Shown: piece after piece, positions 32,758 to 44,090 of the stretch
Position numbering within the stretch: position 1 is the first letter of the stretch
Layout: each line of letters opens with the position of its first letter
Assembly: GCA_963576565.1 (NCBI GenBank)
Contig: OY755042.1
Coordinates: forward strand, 104,647,314 to 104,711,313
Origin: Aspidapion aeneum
Taxonomy: Eukaryota > Arthropoda > Insecta > Coleoptera > Brentidae
DNA length: 64,000 nt
Reading direction: 5' to 3'
Notes under the pieces: generated by a model
Databases searched by the model: none
The model's input: only the letters and a program-made list of their open reading frames with translations
Told to the model about the DNA's origin: nothing
Translations under genes and position numbers: made by a program

Positions 32758-34965
32758 AGGATGATTCTCAAAATTTGGGACAATTTGATGTAACCATCCA
32801 ATATTATTAAAACAAGAATACTCTTTATTAATTTTTAGGTAATAATATAAAATGCCTTTTGTTAGGATCTTTTATTAAATTATTTGTTTTCAGTTTAAAA
32901 ATATTTTTAAAAACAGCCCAAAGGCATCAAAATTCCGCTCCATGGACTGTAACCATCACGTTTTGCCTAAAATATTGCTTCATTTAAAAAAAAACTATTT
33001 TTTTGCGGGTCATAACAGCCATTGACATCAAAAGATTAAATGTCAATAAGTATTATGCTATAGCCAAAAACAAATATTTACTAAAAATAGTTATTAAAAA
33101 ATATTAAGAAAAGTGTGTACCTACATTTGAATTCTACTACGTGGACCTGGGAGAATTTTGCCGCCAAGGGTTGGTACTAGATTATTAAGCGCGCCTGGAC
33201 TATTTGACACTTGCGTTTTAGTTTGGTTTTGTCGTTCGATATGATAGCATTGCTCAATTTTGTGCGGATTGGTCGTCATGATTGTCGAAGTGCTCGTTGG
33301 CAGGTACGTATTTTTATTGTTTTCTACTCCATGGACGCGTTTAAAATTTTTTAGCAAAGTTAAATTTTTTAAAAAAATATGCGTTTATGACCATTTGTTG
33401 GCATTTTAATCTTATGCGCCAATTAGTACAGCTTTTTTTGTTTCGCGAATATATAACTATTTTTTTCCAAAAAAATTCTACTCCATGGACTTCTGCTCCA
33501 TGGACATTTATAAGTCCATGGAGTAGATTGGTGTCTATGGAGTAGAAATAATAAGTGTTTTTTAACCTTAGAAGACGCTTTAATTTAAATTAATTGCTAA
33601 TATTTGTTAAGTACGTGTACTGGGGTTGAAGAGTCATCTCCTAGGGTGGGTTAATATTTAGCTATATGACTTTGTATTTATTTAAAAGAACAGCAAAAAT
33701 AAACTTTAAAAACGTATACATTTTTGCATTAAATACAGGATTTCTGTTCTTGTTTTCGTGCTTATGAGAAAATCAACAAATAATTTACTCATGCTGCATT
33801 CTGATTTTAGACTATAATAGTAAACCGGTCATAAAAATTAATTATTTTTACATAGATTTTTGTTTAAGCAAAAATATGGCGAAACCAAAGCGAAGACAGC
33901 AAAAAAAAGATTGTCAGCAATATGAAATGGCAAAGATATTACAAGCGGCAAAAACAAGGCAAAATTAGGCTTATTGGGACAAAAAATTAACGCAGCGGTA
34001 CAAAACAAGACTATATAGAATAATAATAATTATAATAGAAAAATTCTCCATTAACAAACACCAAAAATTTGTTAAAAGATCAAACCGTTTCTTCGGAAGT
34101 CAGAAGTTTTAAGAAAACAACTATTTACCAATTTTATGTCTATGAACAAAAGCTATAAGGCTAAAAGACAGTTTATAAAATGCACATCCAGGTAAAAACG
34201 ATATAATTACCTCCAAAAAATGTAAGAAACAAAAGTGATACTTAACAGACATAGACTAAATCTCGAAAAACTGAAGCAACAACATAAAGAAGATAACTCA
34301 AAAAATAGTACTTAGCCATCAACAGCAAATCTAAACATAATACTAATCTTGAATGGATTCAATGCCTAAATTGTCTTAAATGGATCTGTAGGAAGTTCAA
34401 TAAGAGGAGCTAGAACGCGTTTTTTACTTGTTCTGTATGCAAAGACAGCGACGACGGTTATGCATGCAAAATTATTAAAATAAATTATTCTTTGTTTAGC
34501 GTTTTTTTATGTATTTCATACATTTTTAAACTAAGTTATTTAAAACCTGTTTTTTTTTAAATACGAGTTTATTGTTTCTTTGTTTATATACTAAAACAGA
34601 AAACCTTTCTTTTCTTTAAAAAAGTAAGCTTACCATCCATGTTTTATTTTCTCTCTCCTTAATACAGCATTTTTAGTAACATATACCATGCGAAAATTTT
34701 AGTTTTAGAATTTTTTAAATATTAAATTAATTCTAAACTACATGAAATTCCAACTCCGTGGAGAAACCATTCCACTCCGTGGACACGAATTTTTATTTTT
34801 TATCAATAATAGTTCAAATTTTGACATAGATTTTTGGCCATACACCTAAACATTATCAGAAAGCGATATCCCATGCAAGTAAATTAAAAAGAGTGTTAAT
34901 ATTCATAACTTTGGTCGATTACACTTTTACCCCTCATATTGTCCCGAATTTTTAGAATGACCCAC
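32758..34965. mobile_element. 2.2 kb DNA element with GGGACAATTTGATG termini and TCCATGGAC repeats
   Basis: ATTCTCAAAATTTGGGACAA at ~32764 mirrors the right end at 34935-34965 (complement ATTCTAAAAATTCGGGACAA). Inside, CTCCATGGAC or its variants recur near 32938, 33325, 33482, 33497, 33516 (complement), 33537 (complement) and as CTCCGTGG near 34755 and 34778. Possible coding relics are a lysine/arginine-rich start MAKPKRRQQKKD at 33876 and EWIQCLNCLKWICRKF ... CSVC at 34350-34430. The latter is a Cys-rich W-x2-C-x2-C-x2-W pattern reminiscent of the C-terminus of some pogo/Tigger-like transposases. The assignment is tentative. Confidence 0.45.
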
Positions 34966-35343
34966 AATGTAAAACTGTCAAAATACTGCCTGGTTTTATT
35001 TATGCCTGGCTTTATTGCAATAAGTCCCTAATGCCTAGTTGTATGTAATTATTTACTCTGTGCATTAATTTTAGCATAACGCTAAATTAGCTCTTAACCA
35101 CTCTGCGAAAACGGTATATTCAGCTTCAAATTGCCTAATTAGCTCCGCATATAGCAGCGCTCTCAGCTGCTTGATGACGATTTCCATGCTTGACTTGTTT
35201 CTGACAATCTACAAATTTACTCTGATTTATCACATTGAATCATTTCAAAGCATGGCATAATCCAAATGTAAAATTATAATTTACTTAATATGGGTGTGTC
35301 TCTAGTCCAGTCATTATAGAATTTTAGCTTGCAAAAGGTGGTG

Positions 35344-35862
35344 TACACAGAAAAAAAGAAGTTCTTCAGTTAAGAAAACTAGTTTCCTTGAAAAAATTAT
35401 CTTGACCCAAAAGCAAAAGTCTCCGAACAAAATGTTTTCTTTTCATCTAAGCAAACCGCTTGTTTTGGGAAAAAAATATTTGTCTTGGTAAATTGTTTTG
35501 GTTTGAAACAAACTGCCTTTAGCGAAGAAAAAGTGGTTTTGAAGCAAGATATAAAATGTCTTACTAATATCTTCTTAACACAAATAAAGCTTTACTTTGC
35601 CTAAAGTCTTTTAATTTTTTAACTCAAAATGTCCGGCATCTCAAAACGGTTGGTATAATACTAGAAAACAAGAAGGTTCGGTTCGGTTCAAAACAAATCA
35701 ATTTTCTTGGATAAAAGCAACTTTCATGTTCAACGGAAACCAGCAGTTCAAGAGAATAGTTTTTTTTTGTTAAGAAAATATCGTCTTCGTGCATAGGAAA
35801 GCAGATTTTTTCTTGGATCAAAGTAATTTGCATTGACTGAAGACATTTTTATTTCTGTGTAG
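35344..35862. mobile_element. MITE with ACACAGAAA...TCTTCAG termini
   Basis: TACACAGAAAAAAAGAAGTT on the left mirrors the complement of the right end, TACACAGAAATAAAAATGTC, and CTTCAGT follows on both sides. The interior contains GTTCGGTTCGGTT repeats. Its right half was later included in the 469 bp duplication. Confidence 0.6.
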
Positions 35863-36478
35863 TCGCGTTTCGGCCTTGGGGAGCAATCTTGGATTTAGTG
35901 TGCACAAAAAGGTTTTTTCATTAAATTACTTGGTTACTGTACCTTCTAAAAAAAAAGTTTCAAACAAAAGTTGAAAAGACAATAAAATTTTCTGCAAAAA
36001 TGTGGTTTTGAAGCAAGATATAAAATGTCTTACTAATATCTTCTTAACACAAATAAAGCTTTACTTTGCCTAAAGTCTTTTAATTTTTTAACTCAAAATA
36101 TTCGGCATCTCAAAACGGTTGGTATAATACTAGAAAACAAGAAGGTTGGGTTCGGTTCGGTTCAGTTCGGTTCAAAATAAATCAATTTTCTTGAATAAAA
36201 GCAACTTTTATTTTCAACGGAAACCAGCAGTTCAAGAGAATAGTTTTTTTTTGTTAAGAAAATATCGTCTTCGTGCATAGGAAAGCAGATTTTTTCTTGG
36301 ATCAAAGTAATTTGCATTGACTGAAGACATTTTTATTTCTGTGTAGTCGCGTTTCGACCTTGGGGAGCCATCTTGGATTTAGTGTGCACAAAAAGGTTTT
36401 TTTATTAAATTACTTGGTTACTGTACCTTCTAAAAAAAAGTTTCAAACAAAAGTTGAAGACAATAAAATTTTCTACAA
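35533..36478 (+). repeat. 469 bp tandem duplication
   Basis: The block 35533-36001 is repeated at 36002-36478 with only a handful of substitutions. GTGGTTTTGAAGCAAG opens both units. The unit spans the right half of the MITE above and the outer part of the palindrome arm that follows, so the duplication crosses an element boundary. Confidence 0.9.
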
Positions 36479-37392
36479 AAACACTCTTGTAAGTTTTTTT
36501 GTCAAATGAATGTTTTTCGACTTATAACGCTAAACATTTCGCTGTCATTTTGGATTTTGAGCAATTTTTTTATTTAGTGGCCTTAAACTTCGAAACTGCT
36601 TATTTTTAAAAAATCTGTAACAACATAAAATAGATCAACGACTAGCCCATAAAATGAGACATTACTGAGTTCTCTGGTTAGTACCGCTGCTGTGATACGA
36701 ACCCTGAAGTGTTAGCAGTACATCCGTTTCCTATGTATTTCCATAGTATATGTATGCAAAATAAACCTAAATTATTCAGTTTTATGTAATTTTCTCAAAA
36801 AGTAAGCATTTTACAGAAAGTGTGTAATAAACTTTATTTTAGAAAATTAAATTATCTTTAAAACGATGTATTACCTAAGTGAGCCAAGTCCAAGCACTTA
36901 ATTGGCATCGATAAATTGGGGTCAATTTTTGTCAAAAATTTTGTTTTTTTTAGGTTTTATTCAGTTTTTAAAAAACTTAATAATTTGGGTTTGTTTTGCA
37001 TATACTATGGAAATACACAGGAAACGAGTGTACTGCAAACACTTCAGGGTTCGTATCTGAGCAATGCTACTACCCAGAGAACTCAGTGATATCTCATTTT
37101 ATAGAGTTAGACTTTTCTTTTATTACAAATTTTCTCAAAAATATGCAGTTAAAGGCCACTAAATAAAAAAAATGGTGAAAATCCAAAATGGCGGCGAAAT
37201 GTTAGCGTCATAACTCAAAAACCATTCATGCGACAAAAAACCTACAACAGCGTTTTTGTAGAAAATTTTATTGTTTACACCTTTTGCCTTAAACTGTTTT
37301 TCTAAAATGTACAGGCCCAAGTAATATACAAAAAACCTTTTCGTGCACACTAAATCCAAGATGGCGGGGGGAGCTGCCCCTCAAGGTTGAAA
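36359..37392. repeat. ~1 kb palindrome, ~400 bp arms
   Basis: Left arm 36359-36772 and right arm 36986-37392 are inverted copies. Matching blocks are CCATCTTGGATTTAGTGTGC, CAATAAAATTTTCTAC, TTATTTAGTGGCC, GAGTTCTCTGG, GATACGAACCCTGAAGTGTT and TATTTCCATAGTATATG. The spacer is ~210 bp. The outer part of the arm is present a third time because of the adjoining duplication (~35878-36000). No coding capacity; probably a foldback-type element. Confidence 0.85.
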
Positions 37393-37399
37393 ACTCAAA

Positions 37400-37880
37400 A
37401 AAAATTTTAGGACTCAAATGTAAACAACATCATGTCAAAATCGCGACCCTCGGGTCTTTTTTCGCTCTAATGACTGGCCTAAGACAAAATTTGTTAACGT
37501 CGTTCGATTGACCGAAGTTGCTTTTAAGAAACTACCAAATTTTATTAAATTTTGTAATAAGATTGCGACGATATTAATGCAATTTTTAGTTTTTGCTCGA
37601 TTTTTTGAAAACCCCTGTAGATATTTTTAATTTCAATACAGCATCTGAATGGGCTTGGAACAGCACAATTTTTTTCTAATTGAAACAAAATTGCATCTCC
37701 TACCGTTTACGAAATCCCCATGTAGTAACTATTATTTGGGACACCCTGTATTATGTATTTCGTTTTATTTAATTTAATTGTTTTTCTTTATTTTTAAAGC
37801 TTTTTGTTATGAAGTTTTATTTGATAAAATTAAATCAAAAAACAAAAAAAAATCTTATAAATTTTTTTTTTAATGCAATT
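37400..37880. other. Unassigned DNA
   Basis: ACACCCTGTATTA near 37741 is a common insect repeat edge word, but no paired end was found. There is no coding signal. Confidence 0.4.
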
Positions 37881-37894
37881 TTAATCATTGACGC

Positions 37895-39085
37895 AAAACT
37901 ACAGAAGGCACACCTCTTCCCAAAGAAATAGTACCCAGAATAGCTGCACTGTTACCTCGTTGTATTGCAATTCCAATCCTTTGAGAGATAAGTGTATGTG
38001 CCTTTTTATTTTTAATTTTTAAACAAATATCACTTAATAATTTTTTAGTCTCAGGTCCCCAGGGTCCGAACGATCTGAGAAATCCTTATATTTCTTAATT
38101 TTAATTGATTCGCCTAATTGTACTGCATATCCAGCTTTAATGTAGGATGCAGCCACTGTGTCTTTGCATGTTGCATCCCACAATAAAGCCCTACCATTCT
38201 TCCAGGGAACCAAAGATAATCCGTCCGCCTGTTTCTCGCACTTTGATATATATATATTTGAAGGTTCCATTACAGCCGGAATTCCAACTGAAATTAGAGC
38301 CCGTTTTATATCTCTGAATTTTAATTGATTCGCCTAATTGTGCTCCATATCCGTCTTTAACTGAAGATTTGTTCATGTAGGATGCAGCCAGTGTGTCTTT
38401 GCATATTGCGTCCCTTAATAAAGCCTTACCATTCTTCCAGGGAACCAAATATAATCCGTCCGCCTATTTCCTGTCACTCTGACATGTATTTGGAGGTTCC
38501 ATTACAGCCGGAATTCCAGCTGAAATTAGAGCCCGTTTTATCATGTCGGTGAGCAATTTGTGTCTTGCTCATCGACCTGCATTCTTTTTGCAACTTAAGT
38601 CATGGAGGCCCAAATTATTTACTGCTTCGCCGCAGATACCCAATTCTCAGTGACGTAAGAATTCCTTATATTTCTAAATTTTAATTGATTCGCCTAATTG
38701 TGCTGCATATCCAGCTTTAACTGAATATTTGTTAATGTAGGATGCAGCCACTGTGTTTTGCATGTTGCATCCCACAATAAAGCCCTACTATTCTTCCAGG
38801 GAACCAAAGATAATCCGTCCGCCCGTTTCCCGTCAGTGTGTCATATATTTGGACGTTCCATTACAGCCGGAATTCCAGCTGAAATTAGAGCACGTTTTAT
38901 AATGTCAATGAGCAATCTGTGTCTTGCTCATCGACCTGCATTCTTTTTGCAGCTTAAGTCATGGAGGCCCAAATTATTTACTGCTTCGCCGCAGGGGCAG
39001 TCATAGGGTTCGAAAACAGGTAGCCCAATTCTCAGTGACGTAGATATACCCAAAGATGATCATCAAGTAGGTTACCTAGTGTGGA
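37895..39085 (-). pseudogene. Non-LTR retrotransposon tail with CCHC + RLE-like endonuclease, copy 2, tandemly triplicated
   Basis: On the minus strand the outermost unit (~39070-38660) reads SLRIGLPVFEPYDCPCG, GLHDLSCKKNAGR, a stop (CGA to TGA), [26 protein letters not shown] and LLWDATC. C-x-C ... H-x4-C is the zinc knuckle, and RADG ... WDATC the PD-(D/E)XK-like core. A second (38660-38310) and third (38310-38040) partial unit repeat the core. TTCTTCCAGGGAACC is found at 38198, 38432 and 38791, giving duplication lengths of 234 and 359 bp. The last unit continues, after a frameshift near 38060, to the C-terminus with IGIAIQRGNSAAILGT ending near 37900. It belongs to the same family as 1815-2815. 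Confidence 0.65.
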
Positions 39086-39504
39086 AGATGGTAAAGCTTT
39101 TAACAATCTGAACTTTCTTATTTTAATTTAGTTTTCAAACTCTCTTAAAAACTATTTTTATTAAACCATTTTTCGATCACTCTATTATAGCTGGAAAATA
39201 ATAAAACACTTTCCATGTTCGAGCTCAATAACATTTCAGTTTTCTACAACAAAACAATTTATCAAAAATTTTCTACCCTCCTTCTTTGTGTCTAAACCCC
39301 AAAGTAATCGTTTCTGTAATCCCTCGGTATCATCCCCAATCAAAATTGATAAAGAAATCCATTGTTAACATCGTAGAATCACGATACAGAAATTATTTTA
39401 TTTTTTAGACACGTTTTAAAGAATTCACTAAAAGTTTGTAAATCTGAAATTATGAACCGAAAAAAAAACTATTTTTTATTTTAAAATTTTAATAATCAAT
39501 AAAT

Positions 39505-40290
39505 GGATCCATGACGGATCTGACACCTTCCCAGTAGCGTGTCAAATTTTTTGGGGGCCCCCCTGCGAACTTTTTTTTGAGGCCCACTATGTCACTATTA
39601 TATTTTCCCAAAAAAAACCCATTATAGTAAATATTTATACACAATATCATAATCTAATAGTTAAAAAACACAGCGAATTTTTAGGTAGGTATTACTTTTT
39701 CTTAGAGTATATTGGGGGCCCGGGGCCCCCAATAAACCGGTGGCCCCCCCGCGTGGCGGGTTCTGCGGGGCCGTTTGACACGCGCCTGCACCTTCCTAGC
39801 TAGCATTATTACACTTCAAGTGAAGCCATGATAATAAATTAGCCTTAAACACCGTTTTTTATAAATATCTTAGAAACTCAAGCTTGTAAGTTTTTGGTTT
39901 TAAGACGAATTATTGAGCAAAACATAGTCTACTATATTCCGAAAACAGTGTTTTAATACGATTATCCGTTAAAAAGTTATCATTTTTTAAAGTTTTTAAT
40001 TGTCAAAAAACTGTCATTAGCATTAATGGATTCTGACCAAGATATAATCAGCTCTTAAGAGTGTCGAAAATACCTGAAAATTTTTTTAGCGGTTTAGGAG
40101 CTATCGTTTCACGGACAGAAATAATTTACACACACACACAGACATACATCACGACTTTAGTGCTAGGATAGGTCAAAATACATCCAAATAACACAATTTT
40201 TGCGTTATTTGAAAAAAAAAAAATTCGTCGAAAATAATACCTTCTCGAGCCATTGCTACGCGGGCTAGGAATGTAATAAGTCGTCTGACA
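39505..40290 (-). repeat. Dispersed repeat (GCTACGCGGG family), interrupted by a hAT-like MITE
   Basis: This is the inverted counterpart of 59000-59490. Shared blocks include CGTAGCAATG (as complement), GACCTATCCTAG, TAGCTCCTAAACCGCT, TAGACTATATTTTG-like and GATCCGTCATGGATCC. The last block before the TGACACCTTCC edge is split by the MITE at 39532-39788. No coding potential. Confidence 0.7.
39532..39788. mobile_element. hAT-like MITE with 8 bp target duplication
   Basis: The ends CAGTAGCGTGTCAAA and the complement of CAGGCGCGTGTCAAA match in 13 of 15 bases. CACCTTCC is present directly outside both ends (39524-39531 and 39789-39796). An 8 bp duplication plus CAG-starting termini is the signature of the hAT superfamily. 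The related repeat at 59000-59490 shows the uninterrupted site. The interior is rich in G/C runs and non-coding. Confidence 0.85.
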
Positions 40291-40965
40291 AAATATACCA
40301 ACTAACACTATCAATCAATTAACTAAGTGTACACTTCTGAACATTAAATGAAAACAATGAAGTAATTAATAATCAAGTAAACGTGTGAGTCGAAAAAGAA
40401 GACTCTATTTATCTATAAATTCACTGAAGAAAATGGAAATACAATACTTTTATTAGGTTCTTATAGCTACTAAGAGGGATAGGGAGTGGGACTAGAATGC
40501 ATGTAGTAAAGAAAAAATATTAAAAGAACGATTCATCTTCCTAGAGTCAATAACTCGGGTGTTAGCAGATAAAAATGAAAATGAGGGTTGAGTGCAGTGC
40601 CGTACTTTAACTCTGGATTTAAAAGTATTTATTAAATTACCAGAAGTATTTTCTAAATAATTGTCGTTTTCATTAAGTTCTAGATGACCAATTCTATTTA
40701 AACCATATATTTTGCAAATGAAAACACAGAGCTTTCGTAAATATTATGTGCCTATATGCAACAAAAATCTCACTTTTGTTCGATGTTCTAAAAGAACTTG
40801 CTAAGGGATCATTAAAGATGTAAAATCTCCCAACTTAATAAATTCTAAACATTTTACAAACCAAGGCCTAATTTTAAATAATACTTAATTGTGATGATGA
40901 TGATCTCTATATATACAGCTGAATAGGCCTTTACATATATATATGCAAAGTGAGGCAAAAATATT
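40291..40965. other. Unassigned AT-rich DNA
   Basis: Nothing was recognised beyond a short (GAT)n at ~40893-40905. The sequence leads directly into the palindromic start of the foldback/minisatellite copy. Confidence 0.45.
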
Positions 40966-40969
40966 GATC

Positions 40970-42465
40970 ATAACAAAAACATTTCATGTAAAAAAAAGCC
41001 AAGTACGCGAAAATGGCATTCCGTAAAAAGAATTGAGATAAAAGTAAAGCCAAGTTCTCCAATATAAATTTCAAAATGAAAGGTTCTTACTAGTTTGGAA
41101 ATATTTTTTTAAACTTTGCTATTACAGCCAAACTTCTTTGTGTTCAATTTAGCACTGTGCTTAAGAATCATTTACAGCCGTAATAGCCAAGTTAAGAAAA
41201 ATATTTCCAAACTAGTAAGAACCTTTCATTTTAAAATTTGTATTGGAGAACTTGACTTTACTTTTATCTCAATTCTTTTTACGGAATGCCATTTTCGCGT
41301 ACTTGGCTTTTTTTTACATGAAATGTTTTTGTTATGATTTCACTTCCTTTTTAAAGGAATTGGATAATACTTAGTTTTTAAAGTAGTAAAATATGCGGAA
41401 TATTGTTCAAAACTTTTGCAATGCCTTACTTAAATTTTTGAGGTTTTTTAATTTTTTTCCATGGTTTTATTGTAGTTCCTATCAGCCTTTCAAAGCTCAG
41501 CTCTCTAGCGTTTGTGGAAGTGGATAATGTTACTTTTACATAACTTTACATTTATAGGGAAGGAGAGTAGATGAAAATATTGGACTTTTTAAATTTTTTC
41601 ACATGGTTTTATCATAATTTCTATCAGCATTCCAATGCTCAGCTCTCTAGCGTTTCTGGAAGTGGGCAATGTTAGTTTTATATAAATTTACATTTATAGG
41701 AGAGGGAAGTAAATTAAAATGTTGGTGTTTTTAAATTTTTTCATATAGTTTTATCATATTGTCTTTCAGTCTTAAAAAGTTCAGCTTTCTAGCGTTTCTG
41801 GAAGTGAGCAGTGTTACTTTTACATAACTTTAAATTTGTAGGGGAAGGAAGTAAATTAGAATTTTGGGGTGTTTTAATTTTTTTCTATAACTTTATCATA
41901 GTTACTATCGGTCTTCCAAAGCTCAGCTCTCCAGCATGTCTAGAAGTGGGCAATGTTACTTTTACTTAACTTTACATTTATAGGGGAGGGGAGTAAATTA
42001 AAATTTTGGGGTTTTTTGATTTTTTCCTATAGTTTTATCATAGTTGCTATCAGTCTGCCAAAGCTCAACTCTCTAGCATTTCTGGAAGTGGGCGATGCTA
42101 CTTTTACATAATTTTAAATGTATAGGGGAGGGGTGTAAATTAAAATTTCATAATTTCTATCAGTCTGCCAAATTTCAGCTTTGTAGCATGTCTGGAAGTA
42201 CAGTAGAATATTGATGATCTATACATAAGTGAGTGGCAATTTCGACGCTTTTTGAAATTTCGTAACTACTTTACTAATTTATGAAATTCCATGAAACTTG
42301 GAGGGGTGGTTAACTCCATGGAGTTCTACGACTGTGCAAAGTTTGAGATTTGTAGCTCATTCCGAAGTAGAGTTTTAGGTAGGTCAAATATCGGCTGAAA
42401 TGTTTCAAGAAAAGATGGTTACGGCGCGCGAACTTGGCGAGGCACTGCCGTGCCCTCAGATGAGA
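40970..42465 (+). mobile_element. Foldback + minisatellite element, copy 2 (most complete)
   Basis: The palindrome spans 40972-41338: arms of ~135 bp (AACATTTCATGTAAAAAAAA ... GGTTCTTACTAGTTTGGAAA and its inverse) around a loop with CAATTTAGCACTGTGC. About five ~142 bp units follow, beginning near 41459, 41601, 41743, 41884 and 42027, each with GCTCAGCTCTCTAGC and a TTTATAGGGGAGG-type end. A partial unit, a unique segment (GTAACTACTTTACTAA, TTCTACGACTGTGCAAAG) and the terminus GGCACTGCCGTGCCCTCAGAT complete it. It is non-coding. The three-part design is shared with 11080-12310 and 53250-54195. Confidence 0.75.
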
Positions 42466-42799
42466 GAAACCAAATACTGATAAAGGTTGTAAACAGTCTT
42501 AGGAGGAACCACAGTTGGTTTTAATTTAACAGTTTACTTTGTGTACCCCACTGGAATGCTTAATGACTTTTATTTTTTAGATAGGGTGGTAAATTACAAG
42601 AGGGTGAGGCGCGGCGCCCTGTGCCTCTAAATAGATAGGGGAATGTTTTGAGTCTTTTTGGCTTCTGGCCTTTATGAAATTTTTACTTTACATGCAATGC
42701 ACAAAGTAACTAAAAAGCGCAGAAATTTCTTTAAAAATGTATGAGATGAGAATGCCATTTTAATCATAAAGCAATATGTATATTCAAAGTTTGCTAGAG
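42466..42799. other. Junction DNA between repeat end and truncated BEL/Pao
   Basis: There is no integrase or LTR sequence here, although the BEL/Pao polyprotein should continue across it on the minus strand. The frames on that strand are full of stops. This is where the retrotransposon is lost. Confidence 0.5.
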
Positions 42800-44090
42800 T
42801 TAGCAAAAAGTATGACCAAAGAGAATTAAGTTACAGTTTACAGTAGTTAAACGATGGTCACTCGAAAGTAAGACGGGGTGTTTTGCAGAATAAGACAAAA
42901 GGTCAGATTTTTGTAATCTGCCACCGTCTCTAATGATATTATTCTCATCAAGAAAAGGTGAAAGTTTTCGCAAAGGTTTCGGTATTGGTTTATCCTTAGA
43001 TAACGCGGAAAAAAGCTCAGAAAAACAAGAACCTTGAACGCGTTTGATAAGAAGGTGTAACGCACTTTGCATCTCACCGGTGGTAGGAAAAACAATATTC
43101 TCAAAAATAACTTTTTGGTCCGGCGGCTTAGTGGGTGTTTGATAGGAATGGTTTTGAAAAAGGTTAACTATTCGAAGGACATAACAAATGATACGTTGAA
43201 TTTTTGATATAGAGGAATATTTGATAAGAAGCTGATCTAAGAAGTTGACATCAATTATCGCCTTGCAACAGACTTTTGGCTTTTCCTCCAGATTAATATC
43301 TCCGAAATCAATCGGCATTTTTGATTTATGAAAATCGGGCCATTCGTTTTCGGGAGACCACAAAAACGACGGTGCGTTCCACCACATGTCATGTGACATG
43401 AGCTGTGAAGGGGTGGCCCCTCGTGACGCAATATCGGCTGCATTCAAAGCAGAAGGAATGTAGCGCCACGAGTTTGAGGGAATGATTTCTTGGATTCTAC
43501 TGACTCGATTTCCAACAAAGGTTTGCCAGCGATTAGGAGGGGATGAAAGCCAGTGCAATACGACTTGCGAATCGCAGAAAGTAACGATATTTGTAAAAGT
43601 TATTTTTCCTTCATAGCTAGATAAAACGAAGTCAATTAATTCGCTTAAAAGACATGCGCCTAGGAGTTCTAGCCTAGCCAAAGTTTGTGACTTTATAGGC
43701 GCGACCCTAGATTTTGCAGATATGAGAGAAACAGATATATTATTTTCCTCTTCTACACGAAAATATACGACGCCTGCGTAGCCTCGAATTGAAGCGTCAC
43801 AGAAGCCGATGATTTGACAGGTATTGGTTTTTGACAGTTTGATTTGTCGGGGTAATTGAAAATTGGAAAGAAGCGGGAATTCAGAACGAAGTTTGTTCCA
43901 AGAGTCGATGATAGAAGAATCTGGTTCTTCGTCCCAGCCTATTTTCGATATCCACAACTGTTGCAAAATAAATTTTGCTTGTAGCAACAAGGGACAAAGA
44001 AAACCTAAGGGATCGAAGATTGTTCCTATGATAGATAAAATAGAACGTTTGGTTGGAGGTTTGTCCTTCATTCGGCATTGATAAGAAAAA
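42800..44090 (-). pseudogene. BEL/Pao pol, RNase H region to start of integrase
   Basis: The 423-residue frame (42800-44071) continues the polyprotein after a frameshift. FDPLGFLCPLLLQAK (residues 19-33) is a BEL/Pao connection signature. RNase H acidic residues are visible as D92 (GFCDAS), E135 (LARLELL), D167 (TFCDSQ) and D213 (AADIAS). IIRDGGRLQ near 379-388 and HPVLLSSDH near 398-406 mark the run-up to the integrase zinc-binding region. The frame then enters unrelated sequence, so the integrase and everything after it are missing. The deletion is not at a repeat I can identify. Confidence 0.85.
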
